DNA of 64,000 nt, from assembly GCA_964462535.1 (NCBI GenBank), contig CAYWXV010000017.1:7146-71145 (forward strand), read 5' to 3'. The notes beneath the pieces were generated by a model. It was not told the origin of the DNA. It saw nothing but the letters and a program-made list of their open reading frames with translations, and did no database searches. The DNA comes from CAYWXV01 sp964462535 (GTDB taxonomy: Bacteria; Bacteroidota; Ignavibacteria; OLB7). Shown here in pieces: positions 48,289 through 57,914 of this stretch (its first letter is position 1; the number at the start of each line of letters is the position of its first letter). The translations under genes and the position numbers were made by a program.

Positions 48289-48928
48289 AAAGGGCCACGC
48301 GTTGCCGCCTAGCCCACTTCACAGAATCAGAACGCAAAGATACGGTTGGACCCCTCCTCATCCAAAGGAAATGTCCGTCGATTGCGATTGGAAACGACCA
48401 TTTCTAACGCTGAAGCCCGCTTCCCTCTGATTCCCTTTCACGAAATCGTCAGGGAACGGAAAGACGTACCGATGCCGTCGTGATTGCGCTACCCCTCGTG
48501 CTCCCTGGATAGCGCATCTGTTTATCAACCTCCGCGTGGTTCCGCAGAAACATCTCGATCCCCGGGTTTGTCCAATCGCAACCGGATTACCCTCACGTCC
48601 ATCCTCCTTCGACATGCATTTACGGCATTCGCCAATCGAATCGGATATGGCGCGCTTTTCGGGTTCCAGGAGACTGTTGAATAACTCAGATCAAGAGGCT
48701 GTTCAAATCGCGCGACGACGAGTGTTTGAGGTGTACCTGAGGTGCGCCGCAGTGAGCGATGAGGAGCGCAACGCAGAGATCGCGCGTTTTTCAGCAGCCT
48801 CCAAGGGGGCCGAGCAAACGCCCAACCCACTATAATCGTTCGGTGACGGGTCGATGATGTATCCGCGCGACGTCAGGCAGTGAGGTGGTGGTGAGTTGAG
48901 GCGGACGTTGTGGGCTGCGAACAGATTT
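48289..48928. other. Intergenic region upstream of the rimP operon
   Basis: It contains copy B of the MITE-like repeat (48671-48802). The part nearest rimP should carry the operon promoter, but no clear -7/-33 pair could be assigned. I see no gene here. Confidence 0.5.
48671..48802. repeat. MITE-like dispersed repeat, copy B
   Basis: About 132 bases similar to 5921-6068, in the same orientation, with an internal deletion of about 15 bases compared with copy A. The ends form inverted repeats (GAGGCTGTTCAAA from 48695 and TTTTTCAGCAGCCTCC ending at 48802). It gives a misleading short reading frame on each strand but no conserved protein. Confidence 0.75.
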
Positions 48929-49423
48929 CTATTCCGCCTCGGCGTTTCGCGGGTTGCTATGATCGGGGGGTGCCTCGAGCATTGCGATACGCCGAGCATG
49001 CCGACCACCGTCGAACGGCGTCACCAGGAAAATGTCGACGATCCGCAATGCCAACTCGAGAGAAATCATGCGAGCCCCGATGGCGATTACGTTCGCGTCG
49101 TTGTGCGCCCGGCCCAGCCTGGCCGTCTCTTCGTCCCAACAGAGGGCGCATCGAATCCCGCCTACTTTGTTAGCGGCAATTGCCTCACCATTTCCCGATC
49201 CGCCAAGAACGATTCCTCGTTCAGCTTCACCCCGCGCGACAAGCTCAGCAGCAGGGCGGACAAAGAGAGGGTAATCAACGGGCTCGTCAGAATTCGTTCC
49301 ACAATCAATTACCACCAAACCCCTGTCGCGCAGATGACGCGCGATCGCTTCCTTGTATTGATACCCTGCATGGTCAGTGCCGATAGCCACGCGTAAAAAG
49401 TGATCCGTAATCTCAGAGTCCAT
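48929..49423 (-). CDS. rpiB: Ribose-5-phosphate isomerase B, mycobacterial active-site type
   Basis: A 164-residue sugar-phosphate isomerase interconverting ribose-5-P and ribulose-5-P. The phosphate-binding N-terminus is VAIGTDHAGYQYK. The active-site loop reads GIVLGGSGNGEAIAANKVGGIRCAL. In E. coli-type RpiB this loop has a catalytic Cys (CGTGIG); here it is GGSGNGE, the pattern of Mycobacterium tuberculosis RpiB, which uses a Glu as base. The C-terminal half (GRAHNDANVIAIGARM) is normal. It overlaps the upstream SRPBCC gene by 11 bases. Confidence 0.92.
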   Translation of the reverse strand: MDSEITDHFLRVAIGTDHAGYQYKEAIARHLRDRGLVVIDCGTNSDEPVDYPLFVRPAAELVARGEAERGIVLGGSGNGEAIAANKVGGIRCALCWDEETARLGRAHNDANVIAIGARMISLELALRIVDIFLVTPFDGGRHARRIAMLEAPPDHSNPRNAEAE

Positions 49424-50462
49424 GTGTCGAAGCCCCCTCGCACCGCTTCTTTATCACCTGGAGAATGTTCTCCTGAATGTCTTCCATAAAGAATCTGGTC
49501 CAGAGCTCCGCGTAGAAGTTGAATCGCGTCGATAACCGCTGCTGGCTGGAGAGATGGAGTACGCAGGTAGATGAGTCGACGTACTCGATTCGATACGTTC
49601 CACTCAGGATGTCGAAGTATCGCCCTCCGACGACTACGTGTTCGTCGAACGTCGTTGGTGGAATATTGGGGTCCGGGTCAATTGTAAAGGAAAGAAGATG
49701 TCCGGGCTCCCATTCCGTGACCGTTTCGACGAACAAAACCCCACCCGTGAATGTTGCGTGACGCACAGCTCCCACTCCATCTCCCGAAATCCTCGCCTCC
49801 AAGGGATCAGGAAAACCGATCAAACGAGTGAAGGAAAAGGAAAGCTCACTTCTATCGATGGTGGGAACTTCGCGAATGTTCTTCCAAATCTTGTTCCGAT
49901 CCGCATGAATGATGATGTGGTTCTCTGAAACCCCTGTCACCGGAGTTGGATTGTAGGTCTGTTCCATCGGTGAAAGCACGAATGGGAGCAGAGTAAACGT
50001 TGCGAACATCATGCCCCGTGATGAGCGTCCGTTGACAAACGAATGTGCGCCGGCGGCAGCGAGTCCACCAATTGATGAAATGCAAAGAAAAAGCGGAAAC
50101 CATATAACAATGCACGCCAATCCTTCCCACTGCAGAACAAGAGTAAAAAACAGGGTGAGTAGTGCGGCGACCCACGGTAACATGATCCAGATGCGTAACC
50201 GCTTGTTTGGGTTCATTCCGCGGGTGGAGTTGCGCGACTCCCTGACGGAAATAGTGATAAATCCCAGCGCGAAGGGAACAATAAAAAGAAAGGAATAGGA
50301 CATCGCCTGCAGCAACGGAAAGGATTCATAGCCAAATGCAAAACGGCTAATCAACCCATAACCGGTGCCGGTTGCCACGGACGTAATGAAGGCGGGTATA
50401 TGAAGCCCAAGGAGGGTTCGTTTGCGTCCGGGTGGATCCTTCTCTATAGGGTCATTCAACAT
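49413..50462 (-). CDS. Four-helix membrane protein with C-terminal SRPBCC-like domain
   Basis: A protein of about 349 residues. The first half has four to five hydrophobic segments (ALL...YSFLFIVPFALGFITISV, IWIMLPWVAALLTLFFTLVLQW, CIVIWFPLFLCISSIGGLAAAGA, GMMFATFTLLPFVLSP). The second half begins HIIIHADRNKIWKNIREVPTID and resembles an SRPBCC/polyketide-cyclase fold (ligand-binding helix-grip). It ends with a helical tail. Ligand and function are unknown. A GGAG site favours the ATG at 50462 over 50480. It overlaps both the LolD-like gene and rpiB, so all three are coupled. Confidence 0.7.
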   Translation of the reverse strand: MLNDPIEKDPPGRKRTLLGLHIPAFITSVATGTGYGLISRFAFGYESFPLLQAMSYSFLFIVPFALGFITISVRESRNSTRGMNPNKRLRIWIMLPWVAALLTLFFTLVLQWEGLACIVIWFPLFLCISSIGGLAAAGAHSFVNGRSSRGMMFATFTLLPFVLSPMEQTYNPTPVTGVSENHIIIHADRNKIWKNIREVPTIDRSELSFSFTRLIGFPDPLEARISGDGVGAVRHATFTGGVLFVETVTEWEPGHLLSFTIDPDPNIPPTTFDEHVVVGGRYFDILSGTYRIEYVDSSTCVLHLSSQQRLSTRFNFYAELWTRFFMEDIQENILQVIKKRCEGASTHGL

Positions 50463-51138
50463 GACTCTCCAACGATCCATCCCTCATCGAAAGAACGCGA
50501 TCCGCGCGACTGGCTAGATCAGCATTATGGGTGACGATGACAAACGTTCGCCCCTCCTTGCGGCTGATGTCCCAAAGAAGCTTATGGAGGCGCTCTCCGT
50601 TTTCTGAATCGAGATTTCCACTCGGCTCATCGGCGAGGACAATTCGCGGTCGAGGGATCAGCGCCCGTGCAACCGCCACACGTTGCTGCTCGCCGCCGGA
50701 GAGTTCGTTCGGTTTATGGAGCGCCCGTTCTGACAGACCGACAATCTCAAGGTATTCTGCGGCTCTGTTCAATGCCTCTTTCATCGCTGCTCCACGGATC
50801 AGCAGTGGCATGGCGATATTTTCCTGGGCGGTGAATTCCGGAAGCAGATGGTGGAATTGAAAAACGAAGCCGATGTTGGCGTTCCGGAACGAGGCCAGGG
50901 CACCGGGGGCGAGTCCGTTGAGCTGGACACCGGCGACTTCTACGTCTCCTTGCGTCGCCACATCCAGACCACCGATGATGTGCAACAGCGTACTCTTTCC
51001 AGCGCCTGAGCTCCCGGTGATCGCCACGATCTCCCCTTCCTCTACCTCAAGCGAAATACCCTTGAGAACGCGAAGTGGGCGCTTATCGATCTGATAGTCC
51101 TTGACGACGTCGTGGAGACGGACGATGGGAGAAGGCAC
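50452..51138 (-). CDS. ABC transporter ATP-binding protein, LolD-like
   Basis: A 228-residue ATPase of the LolD/MacB (FtsE-like) group. Walker A is GSSGAGKST, the Q-loop FQFHHLLPEFTAQEN, signature LSGGEQQRVAVARAL, Walker B IVLADEPSGNLDS, and the H-loop VTHN. LolD drives lipoprotein release from the inner membrane with LolC/LolE; MacB-type relatives drive other exports. No permease gene is next to it, so its partner must be encoded elsewhere, or the downstream membrane protein is involved (speculative). Start is GTG. Confidence 0.9.
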   Translation of the reverse strand: MPSPIVRLHDVVKDYQIDKRPLRVLKGISLEVEEGEIVAITGSSGAGKSTLLHIIGGLDVATQGDVEVAGVQLNGLAPGALASFRNANIGFVFQFHHLLPEFTAQENIAMPLLIRGAAMKEALNRAAEYLEIVGLSERALHKPNELSGGEQQRVAVARALIPRPRIVLADEPSGNLDSENGERLHKLLWDISRKEGRTFVIVTHNADLASRADRVLSMRDGSLESHVE

Positions 51139-51166
51139 GGCATGCGATTGTAGTTGATACGGGGCG

Positions 51167-53260
51167 CTAGTATACCACTACTCTACCCACCATGGCACGA
51201 TTGCCGACTCTCAGTCGGGCGACATAGAGACCGGGTTCGAGCGATGCAATGTCCAGCGAAATGGCGTTCGTACCCGGCTCCATCGTTCGCTCCGGAATCG
51301 ATGCTACCCGTCGACCGGTCACGTCGATGAGATCCCCGCTGACCAACGCAGTCCGGTCCAGCCCGTAGCGAAGCTCGATGCGTTGACGTGCGGGAGTGGG
51401 GACGACTGTCAATCGATCGGTACTGGAAGGCTCAGGTGAAACCGATGCGGGAATCAACGAGGCGTCGGTGGCATTGATAACGTCGCGCTGGGCCATCAGA
51501 GGACCGTATCTGGAAACGAAAGCGACAAGGCGTGCTTTCTGGGGATCAACGTCCTGTCCCAGGGTCCCTTCGATCATGATCGAATAGGTCTGCTCAGCCT
51601 CCATTCTCATTGGGAGACGCCCGGAATCACCCCACGTCTCGGTCAGAGTCCCGCGGAGAACATGTCGATGAGTGTAGTTGGGGACTGGATTCGGCAGGGC
51701 ATAGAATGGGTGATTGGGGTAGTCCCGATTGTTGCTGAAGTAGTTCACCTGATCATACCCCTGTCCTCTTCCAGTTACCTCCTCCTCGACCACAAGGAGA
51801 TGTACGCGGTAGTCATCGGGAACGACGAAATCGGCGCAGGTAATCGCTAGCGAAGCTGAAATGTGACGTGTGGACGGTTCGTACGATGGTGTGAGCGTGA
51901 GGAAGAAGGGCGCCCCCTCGGCCATGCGGTCCTCGGCTCGAGATCTCCACGCAAAGCCGGTCCTGTCCAAGGGGATTTTAGATTCCCCGTTGAAGAGGTG
52001 TCGATCGATCATCGCCTGCGGAAAGGCAGGGAGATAAGCATTTGCAAGCTCCAATCCGACGACTGACTTCATCAGATCGGGTTGTGTGCCGGCGTGTATG
52101 GAGACCAGCACGGCCTCCGGCAGTGTCGCAGCAATAGAGTCCATCTGAAGAGCACCGTCTGGACACCACCCACACCATGCTCCGGTATACTCTTCCACCA
52201 AAGGACGTCGCGCGGTGTTCTCTCCAAGATTGGTGAGGACCATCGCCGTGAGAGTGTCATCACTCTGCTTCTCGTCACCCTCTAGCTCCAACCACGCCGT
52301 GACTCTCGTGAGGGAGCCCGGGTCGTCGGGCGTCCAATTTTCATTCATGGACCAGGAAACCGACTCATTTCCTTTCAGATTCAGCCCGTTGAGGGTGGTA
52401 GTCCAGACGTCACCATCGCCAACTCGGCAATGAACCGACATGGACGTAATCGTATCGAAGCCTGCGTTGAGAATGCGGCCGGAGGGGCGGATTGGTATGC
52501 CGATGCGCGCAACGGGTGGGACATCCAGTTGAAGCATCGCCCCGTTTCGACGTTCCGCGGCCCACGTGAAGTGGTAGACGATATCGTCATCAGCACTGGC
52601 AGTAAGCGAGGGATAGGGGAAATTTGGCGATCCTGGGAGCATGGATCCAGCTGACGCGTCCTGGTTCTGCGCCCCGATTGTTCCAGACGTACGCCCTCCG
52701 GGTCGACCGGCCACTTGAATAATCTCGAAGTCTCCTCCTTCGTACATGGCCAGGGCAAAGCTCAGACTACCGGAACCGGCCACGTTCGACGGCGTGACGG
52801 AGACCCACATGACAACGTGGACCCGGTTGGGGGGAGTGCCGAACGTCTTCGACCGAATCTCATTGGACCACATGTTCGCGTCCTGAGCAAGACGCAGTGA
52901 GTCCCAGAATGCGAAGATGGCGTTCCGCGGTGCCGTCGACGAAGGAAGAGAAGCGTTACGAGGATTGCTGGCAGTCTCGCCGGAATCAAAGGTGATGTAC
53001 CCGTTATCGCTGGCGTAGTATCCTGTTACTTTCTGTCCAAAAAAGGACCATGTAAAAGGGAGCGTCTGCCATGTCGTCAACGAATCGTCCGCCGGGTCGC
53101 TCATCAACAGAAGAGCGTCCGGGCGGATGTTTGTGTACGGGGAGGCCCCGGTAGATGTGGAGACGACGTAGGTCTGAGCTGTGGCACTGACGAAAACTGC
53201 CGTCAATAAGCCCAGGGCCATCAGCGAGATTCGTGGAATCAGAGCGTAAAGCGTACACAT
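51167..53260 (-). CDS. Omp28/thioredoxin-like protein with T9SS sorting domain
   Basis: A 697-residue exported protein. The signal peptide (LMALGLLTAVFVSATAQ) sets the start at 53260. Residues about 30-260 form a beta-rich region of unknown family. The Omp28-like domain starts at PLVEEYTGAWCGWCPDGALQMD, with a thioredoxin-type C-G-W-C. The C-terminus is a T9SS domain (VVPTPARQRIELRYGL ... DVTGRRVAS ... LEPGLYVARLRVGNRA). It should be attached to or released from the outer surface. It might act in disulfide exchange, but this is not proven for Omp28 proteins. Confidence 0.85.
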   Translation of the reverse strand: MCTLYALIPRISLMALGLLTAVFVSATAQTYVVSTSTGASPYTNIRPDALLLMSDPADDSLTTWQTLPFTWSFFGQKVTGYYASDNGYITFDSGETASNPRNASLPSSTAPRNAIFAFWDSLRLAQDANMWSNEIRSKTFGTPPNRVHVVMWVSVTPSNVAGSGSLSFALAMYEGGDFEIIQVAGRPGGRTSGTIGAQNQDASAGSMLPGSPNFPYPSLTASADDDIVYHFTWAAERRNGAMLQLDVPPVARIGIPIRPSGRILNAGFDTITSMSVHCRVGDGDVWTTTLNGLNLKGNESVSWSMNENWTPDDPGSLTRVTAWLELEGDEKQSDDTLTAMVLTNLGENTARRPLVEEYTGAWCGWCPDGALQMDSIAATLPEAVLVSIHAGTQPDLMKSVVGLELANAYLPAFPQAMIDRHLFNGESKIPLDRTGFAWRSRAEDRMAEGAPFFLTLTPSYEPSTRHISASLAITCADFVVPDDYRVHLLVVEEEVTGRGQGYDQVNYFSNNRDYPNHPFYALPNPVPNYTHRHVLRGTLTETWGDSGRLPMRMEAEQTYSIMIEGTLGQDVDPQKARLVAFVSRYGPLMAQRDVINATDASLIPASVSPEPSSTDRLTVVPTPARQRIELRYGLDRTALVSGDLIDVTGRRVASIPERTMEPGTNAISLDIASLEPGLYVARLRVGNRAMVGRVVVY

Positions 53261-53675
53261 GACGTAGCGGGGGATGATGTGGAACGGTAGGCCCGTCCGG
53301 GACACGAAGACAGTGGGTGGGCCGTTCACTCTGGAGGGAGGATCAAGGTAATCATGTGGGCTCGATTTCCCCGGGATCGATATTGCTTCCTCCTTGGAAA
53401 CTTTTTAGGTTCGGTCGTGGTCTTTCTCTATACGGCAGGTTTGGAGAAAACGAGGTCACGCCCCACTCCTCCTCTTCGTGTTTGAAGAGGTCTTTCGACA
53501 GTTCCCCTCCCCTGCCCGATCGGATGCTCACCCCATGCTTGCTTCGTTCGGGAGCTTCCGACGAATTCAGTTCCCCATTCCCGGTATTTCCCCTTCCCAT
53601 GGTACACGACGCATGGGTAGGGCAGACTAGCATTCAGTCGACACGCACAACAGGGATATATCCAGGAGCATCGTC
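53261..53675. other. Divergent intergenic region
   Basis: About 415 bases between two divergent T9SS cargo genes. It must hold the promoters of both. I see no convincing gene, RNA or repeat; open frames here do not look like proteins. Confidence 0.5.
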
Positions 53676-56600
53676 ATGAGACGACTCGTACGCCTTCTAT
53701 TTCTGCCAATGATGGCGCTGGCGCTTGTCACAGGCCATCTTCAGGCTCAGGACGCAGGGAAGTACAAGAACTTTCCAGTTCCCTTTGGTCCGACCAACGT
53801 AGGTCGCGACTTCTGGTTCTCATTCCCGGCAAACTGGGATGTTCCGACGGCAACGCAGTACTACATCCGGCTCTACATCACATCGGGTGTGGAAACGCGC
53901 GTTCGCATCTATGTCGGCGGAGCGTTCATGAAGCAGATCACCACGAAGCCGTACGACGTTGTCACGTATGACTTCACCCCGGTTCAGGCACAGGTCTTCA
54001 CTCGCCGCGACGTTGATCCGGTCCCGCCCGACCAGGTTTACAAGAACAAGGCAATCCATGTCGAGGCCGATGATCCAATCGTCGTGTACGGAATGAATCG
54101 GACCAGCTACACGTCGGACGGCGTCCTGGTTCTTCCCACGAACGGCCTGGGGCGCCAGTATGTCGTCGCCAGCTATGCAGCCGTTGCCGACGGCTCCATT
54201 CAGGAGCTTCCGTCACAGTACATGATTGTAGCTCCGTACGACGGAACGACCATTTCCATCAAGCAGACATCCCGGACCGAGAGTCATCCGGAAGGTGACG
54301 CGTTCACCATCAACATGGATCGGGGCGATGTATGGTCTTCAATGACGCGCGGATACAATGGCGATCAGACTGGTGTGACCATCTACGCATCGAAGCCGGT
54401 CTATGTCGTTGGTGGACAGAACTGCACCTATATCCCCAACCTGATCACCTACTGCTGCTGCGACCATTTGTGCGAGACAATGCTACCCGTCGAGGCATGG
54501 GGGAACTTCTATCACGCGGTCCCCTTCATAGGTCGACGGAACGGAGATTTCTATCGCGTGTTCGCCGCCGAAGACAACACGACGATCTATGTCAACGGAG
54601 CACAGCACGCCATCCTGTCAAGCCGAGGGGGTCTGGAAGGAATCGGGTGGCTTGAGTATCGTGCTGTTGGGCGCGATCTGATTGAGTTCGCCGCAGACAA
54701 GCCCATCTATGTCGCGCAGTACAACACGTCACAGGCATACGATGGCGTTCCCAGCGATCCCTTCTATCTGGTGATGACACCGGTCGAGCAGTATCAAACC
54801 GGCGTTACGTTCTCGACCCCGGCAGCCGACTTCCCGCTGAACTACATCAACCTGGTCTGCGATTCATCTGCCTGGTACCAGATGGAGATAGCCCAGGGGG
54901 GGACCGAGAACTGGACAAAACTTCGATCCTACTCCGGTTCGACCAATCCTATCAAGTTTTATCCATCCAAGATCAATGGGTTGAAATGGATGGGGACGAC
55001 GATCCTGGTGCAGCCGGGAACGTACCGTATTCGCAGCCCAAGACCGTTCGCCGGGTACCTCTACGGCTTCTCTGCCTATGACTCCTATGGGTATCCCCTC
55101 TCAGTCGCCGTCGGTAACAGGCAAACGCCCGATACCGTGGCCCCGGAGATCGTGAAGACGCAGAATTGCAACGGCACGGTAACGGCAACGACGACTGATC
55201 TTCCTGAGGACGGTACGATACGATCCAACCTCTCGACCATCGAGCTCGATCGAGCTCATTCGGTCAACTACATGCTTACGGTCGACAGGGTCCCGCCGCT
55301 GGAGCCGGGGATCTCCGTGTCGCAGAAGTACACGCTCTCGGTGATCGATCCGACGCAGGATGCTATCGGGATCTACACAATCTCTGATGCCGCCGGCAAC
55401 GAGACGACCGACACGGTGACGTACACCACGTTCAACGTTCAGATCCGTCCAACCCCGCTAGACTTCGGGACGTTGATCCGTGGCGACATCACAACGCAGA
55501 CGGTACGCATAACCAACAAAGCGAATCGCTCCATTGACATTCGCGAAGTCCGCCTGCAGAATGGTGGTGTCGGCTTCAAGATCCTTTCGCCAACGGGTGG
55601 GTTCATTCTTAATCCCGGCGATTCGATCGATGCGGCCATCGAGTTCACTGCTACCATCGGTGGAACGTTCAAAGACTCGATCGGTGTACGGGACACATGC
55701 GGACTTCGGTATCTGTCCGAGGTGCGAGCACATGTTGTCAGCCCGGTCATCGAGGTTACGGACAAGGACTTTGGGGCGATTGTGGTGGGGGCTTCGGTGG
55801 ACGGTCAGATCGAGATCCGCAACAAGTCCACGGATGGTGGACGGTTGACGATCTACGGTGGCACGGGGCCTTTTGGAACGCCCGTGATCTTTACGACACC
55901 GGACGGACTTCCCCAGCCGACACCGTTCGATATCGCAGCGGGGGATGCTCGACCTCTTCGTGTCAGCTTTGGGCCGCTGGCGGTCACCAGCTACATCGAT
56001 TCGATCGTCTTCAATCACAACGCTCCTCCAAATCCGGAGAATGACTCGGTCGGTATTCTGCGCGGTCGTGGAATTCAGGCAAGTCTGATTGCCACATCAT
56101 ATGACTGGGGACGGAGGCGGATCTTTACGGGGCCGCACCCATCGTCGGTCTATCTGAAGAACTTCGGCACCGCTCCCGTCCGGGTAACCGGTCTGGCCGG
56201 TGGTGGGCCGACCGGAGATGTTGGTGATTTCACCTACGACTTCACCAATGTGATCGGTCGTACGCTGGGCCCGGGCGATTCAGTTGCCGTTCCAGTTACG
56301 TTTACGCCGTCGACGACCGGGCCACGGTCTTCGCAGGTGGAGTATTCAATCGAGCCTCCACAGTCCGAGCCGGTGATTTCAAAGCTTGATGGAATCGGCA
56401 TCCAGCCGGCTCTGACAACCGAGGATCACGACTTCGGAACGATGAACGTGAACGAGCGGGACGAACTGCGTGACGTCTACTTCTGGATCCCAACTACGGC
56501 ATGGCCGGACTCCGTGACGATCACTGGGTTCGCTTTTGTGAGTGATCAGGGACCAGGTGGCATTGCCGACTACACGCGGCTACCACTGGATCAACCAATT

Positions 56601-57806
56601 ACGTTGATCCCTGGACGGGTCGACACTGTGAAGTTCACCGGAACGTTCCGCGCACGCGCGGCCGGAACGCGTACCGCAACCTTGACGGCGCTGACCACTG
56701 ATCCTCTCGATCAGTCGGTGTCAAAGACCGTCTCAAACTGGACGGGACAGGGTGTCTCCCTGTCGGCAGATATCTCCGGCCGACCCGATTCGGCAATGGG
56801 TCTCTGTCTCAACACGACGCAGGATCTTGTGGTGACCGTGACAAACGGAGGGCAGGCGCCATTGACGGTCAACAGCCTGGCACTGAAGGGAACTGGAGAA
56901 TTCCAGCTCATTGGTCCGGGGACGCCGTTTGCGCTTGGGGCGGGGCAATCACAGGGCATCACGGTTCGATTTGCACCTACCCGCAACGGGGTTCAGTTCG
57001 ATACGGTCGTTGTCGATAACACGACGGCAACCGCGCCGGTCCTGGAGATCCCGATCGTTGGCTCCGCCCGTGGCGGCGCGATTCGTGGTCACATTGTTCT
57101 GACCGGTACTACCGAGGATGGACGTGGGCGAATGGGAGAAGAGGTCACGGCACGCATCGTGATCGACGATCTGCCGCCGGGCTTGAACCTCAGTGATTAC
57201 ACCTTCTTCTTCAATTACGACGACGATCTGCTCCGTCCGCTGACGGACAAGATTGCTCTGAAGAGTGGTGTGAATCCGACCGGGGGTGTAGCGACGATTG
57301 ATGCGGCACAGACCATTCCCGGCCTGCTCGTCGTTAACGTCGACAATTCGGATACGCTTACAGGACCGGGTGATCTTGTCGAGGTACCATTCTATGTCCT
57401 CTTCGACGACCTCCCAAGTCGTGTGATCAAGGGTGGGGTCTCACTGTCGAACGGACAATGTCTGACTGTGGATATCATTGACGACACAATCTCGATTGAG
57501 CCGATCTGTGGACTCCATCTGCGATTGATCGAACTGACCAGTCAGGACTACACGCTCGACCAGAACAAGCCGAACCCATTCAACCCGATCACGGTGATTC
57601 GGTATTCGCTTGGACTGGACGGGCCGACGAAGATGGTCCTGTACAATGAGCAGGGGAAGGTCGTTCAGACACTCGTGGATGAGTACCAGCAGCCTGGTGT
57701 CTACGAGTTGACGGTGGACGTAACGGCCCTCCCATCCGGTCTCTACTACTACACACTCGTCTCAGGTGACTGGACGGAAACGCGGTCGATGACCGTCGTG
57801 AAGTAG
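53676..57806 (+). CDS. Large T9SS protein with IgGFc-binding-like domain and choice-of-anchor repeats
   Basis: A 1376-residue surface or secreted protein. The signal peptide is MRRLVRLLFLPMMALALVTGHLQAQ. About 40-490 resembles the bacterial IgGFc-binding domain: GRDFWFSFPANW, IHVEADDPIVVYGMNR and YVVASYAAVADGS are typical. About 590-1150 has repeated ASPM/SPD-2/Hydin-like (choice-of-anchor D) sandwiches, recognised by DFGTL/DFGAI/DFGTM openings followed by NKxxxxxDI and PGDS phrases. About 1150-1280 is cohesin-like. The end (NKPNPFNPITVIRYSL ... LPSGLYYYTLVSGDW) is the T9SS sorting domain. The natural ligand is unknown; the IgG name does not imply host binding. Confidence 0.88.
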   Translation: MRRLVRLLFLPMMALALVTGHLQAQDAGKYKNFPVPFGPTNVGRDFWFSFPANWDVPTATQYYIRLYITSGVETRVRIYVGGAFMKQITTKPYDVVTYDFTPVQAQVFTRRDVDPVPPDQVYKNKAIHVEADDPIVVYGMNRTSYTSDGVLVLPTNGLGRQYVVASYAAVADGSIQELPSQYMIVAPYDGTTISIKQTSRTESHPEGDAFTINMDRGDVWSSMTRGYNGDQTGVTIYASKPVYVVGGQNCTYIPNLITYCCCDHLCETMLPVEAWGNFYHAVPFIGRRNGDFYRVFAAEDNTTIYVNGAQHAILSSRGGLEGIGWLEYRAVGRDLIEFAADKPIYVAQYNTSQAYDGVPSDPFYLVMTPVEQYQTGVTFSTPAADFPLNYINLVCDSSAWYQMEIAQGGTENWTKLRSYSGSTNPIKFYPSKINGLKWMGTTILVQPGTYRIRSPRPFAGYLYGFSAYDSYGYPLSVAVGNRQTPDTVAPEIVKTQNCNGTVTATTTDLPEDGTIRSNLSTIELDRAHSVNYMLTVDRVPPLEPGISVSQKYTLSVIDPTQDAIGIYTISDAAGNETTDTVTYTTFNVQIRPTPLDFGTLIRGDITTQTVRITNKANRSIDIREVRLQNGGVGFKILSPTGGFILNPGDSIDAAIEFTATIGGTFKDSIGVRDTCGLRYLSEVRAHVVSPVIEVTDKDFGAIVVGASVDGQIEIRNKSTDGGRLTIYGGTGPFGTPVIFTTPDGLPQPTPFDIAAGDARPLRVSFGPLAVTSYIDSIVFNHNAPPNPENDSVGILRGRGIQASLIATSYDWGRRRIFTGPHPSSVYLKNFGTAPVRVTGLAGGGPTGDVGDFTYDFTNVIGRTLGPGDSVAVPVTFTPSTTGPRSSQVEYSIEPPQSEPVISKLDGIGIQPALTTEDHDFGTMNVNERDELRDVYFWIPTTAWPDSVTITGFAFVSDQGPGGIADYTRLPLDQPITLIPGRVDTVKFTGTFRARAAGTRTATLTALTTDPLDQSVSKTVSNWTGQGVSLSADISGRPDSAMGLCLNTTQDLVVTVTNGGQAPLTVNSLALKGTGEFQLIGPGTPFALGAGQSQGITVRFAPTRNGVQFDTVVVDNTTATAPVLEIPIVGSARGGAIRGHIVLTGTTEDGRGRMGEEVTARIVIDDLPPGLNLSDYTFFFNYDDDLLRPLTDKIALKSGVNPTGGVATIDAAQTIPGLLVVNVDNSDTLTGPGDLVEVPFYVLFDDLPSRVIKGGVSLSNGQCLTVDIIDDTISIEPICGLHLRLIELTSQDYTLDQNKPNPFNPITVIRYSLGLDGPTKMVLYNEQGKVVQTLVDEYQQPGVYELTVDVTALPSGLYYYTLVSGDWTETRSMTVVK

Positions 57807-57827
57807 TCGAGTCCGCCCACAAGAACG

Positions 57828-57867
57828 GCGCCCGGCATCTCGTTAGAGTTGCCGGGCGCTCTTTTTT
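57828..57867 (+). terminator. Intrinsic terminator of the large T9SS gene
   Basis: GCGCCCGGCA and TGCCGGGCGC pair across a 12-base loop and are followed by TCTTTTTTG. It lies 21 bases after the stop of the 1376-residue protein gene. Confidence 0.9.
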
Positions 57868-57914
57868 GCTAAGAATCGCAGATTCAAACATTTTCTATGC
57901 ACGCTGCTAACTAA

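Noticed and set aside
48525..48830. A minus-strand gene of 101 residues
   Set aside because: It is a translation of the MITE-like repeat; a similar frame appears over the other copy at 5815-6171 for the same reason.
53317..53679. A 120-residue frame between the two T9SS genes
   Set aside because: No recognisable domain, odd composition rich in Ser/Pro/Arg, and it runs into the start of the 1376-residue gene.
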